Part shown: positions 8,026 to 14,281 of the stretch, piece after piece
Position numbering within the stretch: position 1 is the stretch's first letter
How the letters are laid out: each line of letters starts with the position of its first letter
Source: Thermodesulfovibrio sp.
GTDB lineage: Bacteria; Nitrospirota; Thermodesulfovibrionia; Thermodesulfovibrionales; Thermodesulfovibrionaceae
DNA: 18,325 nucleotides
Direction: 5' to 3'
Assembly: GCA_026415995.1 (NCBI GenBank)
Contig: JAOAGB010000081.1
Location: 1-18,325 of the forward strand
Notes under the pieces: model-generated
Seen by the model: only the letters and a program-made list of their open reading frames with translations
What the model was told of the DNA's origin: nothing
Databases searched by the model: none
Made by a program: the position numbers and the translations under genes

Positions 8026-9147
8026 TTAATGAAAAACACTGGCTGGATCAGTTTTTAATGCCACTTTAAGAGCAAGAAGAGAACCAAAAAGGCTAACGAA
8101 AAGTGCTCCTATAGTAAGAGCTGGAAAAACCTCCTTGGGCAAATAACTTGGTATCTGTGACCCCAAGGTGTAATTCAACAAAGTTGAAAGAAGCAGAAAG
8201 CCTATGAATATTCCTAACAATGCTATGAAAAGAACCTGACTTATCACAATGACAAATATATCCCTTTTTCTACCACCTATTGCTCTTATTAGTGCTAAAT
8301 CCTTTTTTCTGCTTAACACACTTGTATACATTGTAAGAGTAATAATTACAACACCTATCATTATGGCAATTGAGGTAGAAAATAGAAAGCTACCTCCTAT
8401 TCCCGTGTTAGTTATATAGTAATTTCTTGTTAGTTTGGAGAGCTCTTCTGATGAAAAGACAGAACAGTTTGGAAGAATCTCTCTTAGTTGACTGACTATC
8501 CTTTCTTTATCTGAATTTTCAATAAATTTAATAAGAATTGCTGAATATCTTCCAGGCGGTGTTCTGCTTATTTCTCTTACTTTCTCTAAGGGGGCAAATA
8601 CAAGAGTTCCCTGAAATCCTCTTGCACCAGAAGCGATAGCTCCTAATCGAACTCTTTTTTCTCCAATCTCTGTTATCTCATCTAAGTAAGGATGTCCGAG
8701 CTTTCTTAGGTCAAGTTTGTCAACTACTACTGATTCAAGGTCTAAAAGAGCCCTTTCATCATTTTGGATAAAACTCCATGGTCCTCCAGTAATTCTTGGT
8801 CTTTTTAGTCCCACTAACCTAACAGGTTCAAAGGAGCCATCACCTCTTCTAAAAAGGCCACTTCCGATTAAGATAGGCTCAGCCCATTCAACTTCCTTTA
8901 TACCAATAATTCTGTCAATATATGAACTGGGGATTAGATTGCCTGAATCAGAATTTCTTATATTTTTACTCATTACCCATGCATCGGCAACACTATGGTC
9001 TGGAAGGACACTCATTAGGTTAAGCAATCCAAAAAATACAGAAAGCTGCTGCCCAACAAGAAAAATAATCGCCACCACCCCTAAAACTGCACCAGCAGTT
9101 GTTGATCTGTCATGAATTGCCATTTTTATAGCAACTAAAAATCTCAA
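8026..9147 (-). CDS. ABC transporter permease, FtsX/MacB/DevC type
   Basis: A 373-residue inner-membrane permease. It has one N-terminal membrane helix (about residues 18-43, including AGAVLGVVAIIFLVGQQLSV), a long extracytoplasmic domain of about 200 residues (45-250), and three C-terminal helices typical of FtsX domains (about 255-280, 300-325 and 340-362). The RKKDLALIRAIGGRKRDIF loop between helices is a classic MacB/FtsX signature. The layout is that of DevC, which in cyanobacteria exports envelope glycolipids together with DevA and DevB. The start codon overlaps the stop of the B12-sensor gene by 4 bases (ATGA), an unusually intimate coupling of a sensor to a transporter. The substrate cannot be read from the sequence. 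Confidence 0.92.
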   Translation of the reverse strand: MRFLVAIKMAIHDRSTTAGAVLGVVAIIFLVGQQLSVFFGLLNLMSVLPDHSVADAWVMSKNIRNSDSGNLIPSSYIDRIIGIKEVEWAEPILIGSGLFRRGDGSFEPVRLVGLKRPRITGGPWSFIQNDERALLDLESVVVDKLDLRKLGHPYLDEITEIGEKRVRLGAIASGARGFQGTLVFAPLEKVREISRTPPGRYSAILIKFIENSDKERIVSQLREILPNCSVFSSEELSKLTRNYYITNTGIGGSFLFSTSIAIMIGVVIITLTMYTSVLSRKKDLALIRAIGGRKRDIFVIVISQVLFIALLGIFIGFLLLSTLLNYTLGSQIPSYLPKEVFPALTIGALFVSLFGSLLALKVALKTDPASVFH

Positions 9148-10181
9148 TTTAACTTACTCAATAAAGTCTCATTACATTCATTAAAACTATTTACAACAAT
9201 ACATCCTTTTTCAGCAAGTACGGAACCTGCCAAAATAGCACCTCTACCACCAATTATTATACTTAGGCTTGGGAATTCTCTTTTTACAAGACTAATTGTA
9301 TCAAGAGTACCTTCCAGCCTTGATATCATTGTAAATACAAGGATTAATGCTTGAGGATTAAATCTCTTAACAGCCTTGAGTATCTGTTCAGGGGGAAGTC
9401 CTCTTCCGAGATTTTTCAACATCCATCCCTTTATTTGCAAATAGCTTGCCAGGGCTGTAGCTATGAGGTCATGCTCGTCATTAGGAACACAACTTATTAA
9501 AAGGTTTTTATCATGAATTTTCTTAGGAACACTAAGAAAAGTAATATATTGTAATATCTCTTTCATATTCATAGTTGCAAGATGCTCCTCAAATATTTCC
9601 AATTCATTTTTCTCCCATAATAGCCCTATCGTTTCTAATGTGGGAATAATAAGATTAGTTATTAACTCATCGGCTGTTTTTGTATTGAGGATTTCCTTTA
9701 TGAAAGATTTAGTTCTGTCAGATTCTCCTGATATAAGTAATTTTACAAGCTCAGATACATTTTTATCAGTAATTACCTCGATTTTTTTTAGCTTTTCAAT
9801 TATTGATGGAATTTCATCCTTAAGTTCTATTAATAATGCTGAAAGTTCATTACATTCAGGAGATTTAAGCCAGCCTTGAATTGTCATAAGCCAGCTATCA
9901 ATGATTAAATTAATACCATTTAGCCCTAAATTTTTTGAATAGAATAGATTTATATACCATCTAATTTCATCCTTTAATGCCTCTTTAAGATTGTACTTAA
10001 AGACAATAAGTAATAATCTCCCAAACTCTCTTACATAATCTGACAAAAATGGGCAATGAGGTTTAATGTTTTCAATTTTGTGATGTTCGCATTCTGTAGA
10101 AATTCTCCTAAGAACTAATGCGAGGAGATTTTCATATTCTTCTCTAAATAGTTCAGAGGCTGATTGAGATATACCAGGCAT
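9144..10181 (-). CDS. cobalamin-binding sensor protein with CarH-type cap, no MerR domain
   Basis: A 345-residue protein. Residues about 140-225 form a helical cap like that of CarH/LitR photoreceptors, with Trp189, exactly nine residues, then Glu199-His200 (the Wx9EH signature). Residues about 226-345 are a B12-binding Rossmann fold: LLISCVPNDEHD carries the expected lower-ligand His237 in a D-x-H motif, then KGWMLKNLGRGLP (251-263) and IIIGGRG (308-314) match the dinucleotide-loop regions. The usual Gly of E/DxHxxG is Ile240. The N-terminal 140 residues are helical and unrecognised (possibly RsbRD-N-like or an effector-binding part); they are not a MerR helix-turn-helix. It acts presumably in the cytoplasm by protein contact, as AerR/PpaA-type B12 proteins do. 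It directly abuts the cupin stop and overlaps the permease gene. The B12 fold is quite sure; light sensing is inference. Confidence 0.87.
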   Translation of the reverse strand: MPGISQSASELFREEYENLLALVLRRISTECEHHKIENIKPHCPFLSDYVREFGRLLLIVFKYNLKEALKDEIRWYINLFYSKNLGLNGINLIIDSWLMTIQGWLKSPECNELSALLIELKDEIPSIIEKLKKIEVITDKNVSELVKLLISGESDRTKSFIKEILNTKTADELITNLIIPTLETIGLLWEKNELEIFEEHLATMNMKEILQYITFLSVPKKIHDKNLLISCVPNDEHDLIATALASYLQIKGWMLKNLGRGLPPEQILKAVKRFNPQALILVFTMISRLEGTLDTISLVKREFPSLSIIIGGRGAILAGSVLAEKGCIVVNSFNECNETLLSKLN

Positions 10182-10520
10182 TTAATGGCTATGACCCTTT
10201 TCTGAATGGCCACCTGCTATTAGATAGATAGTATCTGAAGTAGATAGATTTTCAAAAAAAACACTTTCTTCTTCCACAATATGAAAGGATTCTCCTTCCT
10301 TAATTATTCCTTCCCAAATACCTGTAACTTTAACCTCACCTTTCAGTATTAGCACTATTTCTTCATGACCTTTACCAGGTTTAATAAGTCTTTGTTTTTC
10401 AGCTGGTCTAAGCACTCCATAAATCATATAACAGGCATGTGAATTAGTGAGTTCAGAGCCAATTATAAATTCGCCTGAGATTAATTCTTTAAGCTTATTA
10501 CTTGTATTCAAAATTTTCAT
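10182..10520 (-). CDS. small cupin-domain protein with His-rich tail
   Basis: A 112-residue single-domain cupin. Cupin motif 1 is recognisable as KPGKGHEEIVLILKGEV (His52 and Glu54 as probable metal ligands), and motif 2 as GESFHIVEEESVFFEN (His80, Asn91). The C-terminus ends GGHSEKGHSH, with three His in the last eight residues, an extra potential metal-binding tail. Small cupins of this kind may be sensors, isomerases or dioxygenases, and the sequence does not decide between them. It is the first gene of the operon that runs through the B12 sensor, the ABC exporter and the SDR protein; its TAA touches the ATG of the sensor gene with no spacer. Start choice is the only upstream ATG in frame and has no clear Shine-Dalgarno. 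Confidence 0.85.
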   Translation of the reverse strand: MKILNTSNKLKELISGEFIIGSELTNSHACYMIYGVLRPAEKQRLIKPGKGHEEIVLILKGEVKVTGIWEGIIKEGESFHIVEEESVFFENLSTSDTIYLIAGGHSEKGHSH

Positions 10521-10622
10521 TTTAAAATTTAACCATTTAACCTAAATAAATGCAAGAAAAATTTTTTCAATCTTCTTAGTTTGAATTTAAAGTTATGATC
10601 CATTGAATAATACTTCATTTTG
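10521..10622. other. 102-bp AT-rich gap between znuB-like gene and cupin operon
   Basis: This gap must hold the start signal of the cupin operon if that operon is independent. I see only weak -35/-10 candidates on the - strand (for example TTGCAT near 10548-10553) and no GC-rich hairpin with a T-run, so read-through from the metal-transporter operon cannot be excluded. No small gene is evident. Confidence 0.4.
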
Positions 10623-11420
10623 TTAACGAAATAGTTTTACAAGAAAAGACAAAATAAAAATTCCTATCAAAATCAAAGATATTGAAGCCCCAAGAGGTAT
10701 CCCTGAATAATAGGATAGAAAAATTCCCATATAGGATGAACAAACAGAATAAACTATAGATAAAACCACAGTGCTCCTCAGGCTCTTTGTAAGTTGCATG
10801 GCGCTAAGGGGAGGTATAATCATTAAAGCACCTATTAAAAGAGCTCCCATAGTCTTCATTGATATGGAAATGCAAAGGGCTACTGTTACTGCAAATGTTA
10901 ATTTTAGAATAGGTAATCTTACTCCGCCTGCATGGGCGAGTTCCTCATCTATACAGAGATTTAACATTTGTTTATGATATTTTAATAAAAACGCCATACA
11001 AATCAATGAACCGACTAATATCAAATATACATCTTCCCTTGTGACTGTAGAGAGACTGCCAAAAAGAATGCTCATAACTGAACCCGTCTTACCTGCAAAG
11101 GTTATAAATAGAACTGAAAGAGCAACTCCTGCATATAGAAAAAAAGACAAAGAACCTTCTGCAGGAAGCTTTCCTTTTGAACGAAGATGCTCTGCAGACA
11201 CTGAAACAGCCATACTTAGTAGTATTAGCACTAAAAGAGAGTTTATATCTAAAAACAAACTGATAGCCAATGCAAGAAAACCAACATGGGCAAGAGTATC
11301 AGCAAAAAAGGCATATCTTCTTAAAATCAGAAATACTCCAAAAAGAGGAGCTAAAGGAGCTATTAGACTAACAACTATGAAAGCTCTTTTTATTAAATTA
11401 AGATCAAAAATTTCTATCAT
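10623..11420 (-). CDS. znuB: metal ABC transporter permease, ZnuB/MntB/TroC family
   Basis: A 265-residue inner-membrane permease of the ABC-3 family that imports zinc, manganese or iron. It is hydrophobic throughout, with about eight membrane helices, and contains the family-typical YAFFADTLAHVGFLALAI near residues 31-48, the CIDEELAHAGGVRLP cytoplasmic segment near residue 155 and MGALLIGALMIIPPLSA near residue 187. Its start overlaps the ATPase gene by 4 bases. Metal specificity cannot be read from the permease; zinc is the default assumption from the znu-like gene trio, so the symbol is provisional. Confidence 0.9.
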   Translation of the reverse strand: MIEIFDLNLIKRAFIVVSLIAPLAPLFGVFLILRRYAFFADTLAHVGFLALAISLFLDINSLLVLILLSMAVSVSAEHLRSKGKLPAEGSLSFFLYAGVALSVLFITFAGKTGSVMSILFGSLSTVTREDVYLILVGSLICMAFLLKYHKQMLNLCIDEELAHAGGVRLPILKLTFAVTVALCISISMKTMGALLIGALMIIPPLSAMQLTKSLRSTVVLSIVYSVCSSYMGIFLSYYSGIPLGASISLILIGIFILSFLVKLFR

Positions 11421-12163
11421 AATTTATGATGAAAAACTGTATGTTCAGGATAAAGCATTTTCATATATTCATCCTTTAGGATTCTCTGTGGTTCCCCAAG
11501 ACAAACCATTCTTTTATTTAAACAAAGAATACACTTTGACTCGTGGGCAAAGGTAGCTATATCATGAGTAACGACCAAGATACTAATACCAAAATCTCGG
11601 TTTAGCGTTTCAAGTATTGCTAAAAGATCATCTCTTGCATTTGGGTCTATACCAGTTGTAGGCTCATCTAAAAGTAAAATGCTTGGTTTTGATACAATAG
11701 CTCTTGCTAAAAAAGCCTTCTGACGCTCTCCTCCTGAGAGCTCTCTTAAAGATTTTTTCCTAATATGGGATATCTTAAATAGATCAATTGCCCAGTCTAT
11801 ACACTCTTTTTTAACCTTTTCTAAACCACTTCTTACGAGTTCTTCAACGTTTATGGGTACTTCATATATTGTTTGAGAGATTCTTTGGGGCAAATATCCT
11901 ATTGGCTCACGCTTAAGATATTCCTCAGGTTTTAATCCTTCAATAAAAATCTCACCTTTTGATGGTTTTATTATTCCAAGAATCAATCTAAGCAAAGTAG
12001 TCTTACCAGCACCATTTGGACCTATTATTCCTAAATAGCAACCTTTACTTACCTCAAAATTTATATCTTCAAGAATTGTAACACCATTGGTTGAATAATT
12101 AACATGGGATATTTTAATGAGAGGTTTAATAAATTCTATAAATTTAAAATTTTCAGTTACCAT
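11417..12163 (-). CDS. znuC: metal ABC transporter ATP-binding protein, ZnuC/MntA class
   Basis: A 248-residue ATPase energising metal uptake. Walker A GPNGAGKT is at residues 48-55, the signature LSGGERQKAFLARA near residue 140, Walker B SILLLDEPTTGID follows, and the switch His is in VVTHDIATF. About 14 residues (ending FIKPL) precede the usual core start, a slight N-terminal extension. It begins 1 base after the lipoprotein gene and overlaps the permease gene by 4 bases, so the three genes form one unit. Specificity (Zn, Mn, Fe) is inferred from family context only. Confidence 0.92.
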   Translation of the reverse strand: MVTENFKFIEFIKPLIKISHVNYSTNGVTILEDINFEVSKGCYLGIIGPNGAGKTTLLRLILGIIKPSKGEIFIEGLKPEEYLKREPIGYLPQRISQTIYEVPINVEELVRSGLEKVKKECIDWAIDLFKISHIRKKSLRELSGGERQKAFLARAIVSKPSILLLDEPTTGIDPNARDDLLAILETLNRDFGISILVVTHDIATFAHESKCILCLNKRMVCLGEPQRILKDEYMKMLYPEHTVFHHKL

Positions 12164-12164
12164 C

Positions 12165-13073
12165 TTATATTTTACACTTTAATGCAATGGCTAAAACTTT
12201 TAGATTTTCCTGCATAACATTTATGTAGTCCTTTTCAGACTTTGAGTGATACGTGTTAAAATTTAAAATTTTTATTCCTGTTTCCTGTGAAAGGGTTCTT
12301 GCAATTTTTTCACCTTCAGGCTCAGAAACTATATATTCTATGGAATTTTTCTTTATAAAATCCTTCAATTTTTTAATCTTAGTTGGAGATAAATCTTCTT
12401 CAGGCTCATGAACTATAAAATTTGAATTGAAGCCATATCTTGTGCTTAAATAATTTAAAAACTCATGGGTTGATATGACATCTTTCAAAGTACAATTAGC
12501 AAGAGTATTTTTATACATACTATCAAGTTCCTTTAGTTTATGTTCATAAACAGCAAAGTTTTTCTCGATAATTTCCCTTTTCTCAGGAGAAATTTCTATG
12601 GCCTTTTCTTTTATAATATTTATAATTTCCCTTGACAAAAGAGGGTCTAACCAAATATGAGGATCAATTTCTTTTGAAAAATAGTATCGTTTAAGCGTCA
12701 AACTATCCTCAAGTCTTACTATCTTTATCCCTTTTTTAATTAATTCATCCTTTACTTTATCTATCCATCTATCAATGTCTGTATCTCCAATATATATTAT
12801 CATTTTAGCATCATGAAGTTTTTGAATGTCTTTCAAAGCAGGTTCAAAGTGATGTGGATCTATACCCTTAGGGATCAATGACTCAACTTCCGCTTCCGGT
12901 ATTATGACTTTTGCAAAATGCTCAAAAACAAAGAGACTTGTATAGACTTTAAAGGATTGTTGTTTTTTTTCTATTTTTTCTTTATTACTGGTGCAAGAGA
13001 GTAAAAATATACTTAAAATGATTAACAAATATACAAAATAATATAGAATATTTTTTATTTCTCTAAATAGCAT
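12165..13073 (-). CDS. znuA: metal-binding lipoprotein, ZnuA/TroA family
   Basis: Substrate-binding protein of the metal ABC importer, anchored by lipid. Of its 302 residues, the N-terminal signal ends in a lipobox LLSC with the lipidated Cys27. Metal ligands typical of the cluster A-I family are present: His74/75 (DPHHFEP), His139 (DPHIWLDP), His203 (STHEFLNY) and an acidic residue near 251 (SEPEGE). The His/Asp-rich loop that many zinc-specific ZnuA proteins have is absent, as in several Mn/Zn members. It is the first gene of the znuACB-type unit, and the ATPase starts 1 base after its stop. The ATG at 13073 has no strong Shine-Dalgarno, but no other in-frame start leaves a complete signal peptide. 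Confidence 0.9.
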   Translation of the reverse strand: MLFREIKNILYYFVYLLIILSIFLLSCTSNKEKIEKKQQSFKVYTSLFVFEHFAKVIIPEAEVESLIPKGIDPHHFEPALKDIQKLHDAKMIIYIGDTDIDRWIDKVKDELIKKGIKIVRLEDSLTLKRYYFSKEIDPHIWLDPLLSREIINIIKEKAIEISPEKREIIEKNFAVYEHKLKELDSMYKNTLANCTLKDVISTHEFLNYLSTRYGFNSNFIVHEPEEDLSPTKIKKLKDFIKKNSIEYIVSEPEGEKIARTLSQETGIKILNFNTYHSKSEKDYINVMQENLKVLAIALKCKI

Positions 13074-13180
13074 CGGGCTTTCTAATTTTTATTTTTTAAC
13101 ATGTCTGTCAGTAGTTGAAATACAAAGCCTATAAAAACTAATTGAACACTATTTTATTCTAAAAGAAACAAAGATTCCTC
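13074..13180. other. 107-bp gap between dnaJ and the metal transporter unit
   Basis: Expected to carry the promoter of the metal-uptake genes and the end of the heat-shock operon. I find no strong hairpin/T-run terminator, no convincing -35/-10 pair and no clear palindromic Zur- or Mur-like operator on either strand. No coding potential is seen. Confidence 0.4.
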
Positions 13181-14281
13181 CTATGATGAAAAAATATCTT
13201 TCAGTTTTTCCTTAAAGCTTTTAGAGCCCCTTTTTATATCCTCTCCTGAGACTCTTGCAAACTCTTCGAGTAATTCTCTCTGTCTTTGATTTAATTTTTT
13301 TGGGACTTCAATGTATACAGTTACAATTTGATCTCCTCTATGAGTACCTCCTACTCGAGGCATTCCCTTTCCCTTAATTTTGAAAATTCTGCCTGAAGGA
13401 GTCCCTGCAGGTATAAAAATTTTCTCTTTTCCGTCGAGAGTATCTACCTCAATTTCTCCTCCAAAAACAGCCTTAACAAATGAGATGGGAACAGAACAAT
13501 GAAGATTTATTCCATCTCTCTTGAAAAAATCATGTTCCTTTACGTTGATAAAAATATAAAGATCACCTCTCGGTCCACCAAACTCTCCAAGCTCTCCTTC
13601 ACCTGTTATTTTAAGCCTTGTTCCCGTGTCAACACCTGGTGGGATTTTAATATTAAGCGTGTGTTCAACTTTTAATTTTCCCATTCCTGAACATTCAGGA
13701 CAGGGATCTTTAATAATATTACCCTTCCCTCCACATTTAGTGCAGGTTTTTGATACAGAAAAAAAACCCTGATTATATCTGATATATCCGCTTCCTCCAC
13801 AGGAAGAACAATTTATGGGAGAACTACCCGGTTTAATCCCGGAACCATGACAATTAAAGCATTCCTGCCAGCGAGGAAATTTTATCTCCTTTTCTATTCC
13901 GAAAGCTGCCTCTTCAAGAGTAATTGTAAGGTCATATCTAAGATCAGCACCACGGACAGGTCTATTTTTCTTGAAACCAAAACTTCCAAAAAAACCTTCA
14001 AAAATATCTTCAAAAATATCCGTAAAAGTAGTGTGAGTTTCGAAGCCAAAACCATTCCCCATAGGTCCTTCTGATGTGCCGTATTTGTCATAATTAGCTC
14101 TTCGTGTAGGATCACTTAGACAAGAATAAGCCTCATTGATTTCTTTAAATTTTTCCTCTGCCTCTTTGTTGCCAGGATTTAAATCAGGATGATATTGTCT
14201 TGCAAGGCGCCGGAACGCCTTTTTTATTTCCTCCTGTGAGGCATTCCGGCTTACCCCTAAAATACTATAGTAGTCTTTCAT
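13181..14281 (-). CDS. dnaJ: chaperone DnaJ (Hsp40)
   Basis: J-domain co-chaperone that delivers unfolded clients to DnaK and stimulates its ATPase. In 366 residues the J-domain (1-70) holds the HPD motif near 33-35 (QYHPDLNPGN), then a short Gly/Phe region (about 70-115). Four zinc-binding CxxCxGxG repeats follow (CFNCHGSG, CSSCGGSG, CTKCGGKG, CPECSGMG, about residues 140-205), then the C-terminal client-binding domains. It is a complete type I DnaJ. The start overlaps the dnaK stop by 4 bases (ATGA), fitting stoichiometric co-expression in the hrcA-grpE-dnaK-dnaJ operon. Confidence 0.98.
   Translation of the reverse strand: MKDYYSILGVSRNASQEEIKKAFRRLARQYHPDLNPGNKEAEEKFKEINEAYSCLSDPTRRANYDKYGTSEGPMGNGFGFETHTTFTDIFEDIFEGFFGSFGFKKNRPVRGADLRYDLTITLEEAAFGIEKEIKFPRWQECFNCHGSGIKPGSSPINCSSCGGSGYIRYNQGFFSVSKTCTKCGGKGNIIKDPCPECSGMGKLKVEHTLNIKIPPGVDTGTRLKITGEGELGEFGGPRGDLYIFINVKEHDFFKRDGINLHCSVPISFVKAVFGGEIEVDTLDGKEKIFIPAGTPSGRIFKIKGKGMPRVGGTHRGDQIVTVYIEVPKKLNQRQRELLEEFARVSGEDIKRGSKSFKEKLKDIFSS

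Noticed and set aside
9144..10181. Reading the B12 protein as a methyltransferase corrinoid protein or a MerR regulator
   Set aside because: The Wx9EH cap is not of the methyltransferase type, the ExHxxG Gly is lost, and the N-terminus has no MerR helix-turn-helix.
10511..10568. AT-only inverted repeats (AAATTTT/AAAATTT at 10511-10530 and GAAAAATTTTTTC at 10556-10568) as operator or terminator
   Set aside because: They have no G/C pairs in the stems beyond the ends and are expected by chance in such AT-rich DNA; no T-run follows a stable stem.
11041..11556. A 171-codon + strand frame opposite the metal-transporter permease and ATPase genes
   Set aside because: It is antisense to two well-supported genes, its product is a Lys/Arg/Thr-rich shadow and it has no ribosome binding site.
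13074..13180. A -35-like CTGACA (- strand, about 13102-13107) as the metal-transporter promoter
   Set aside because: No acceptable -10 lies 15-19 bases downstream, so I did not list it as a promoter.
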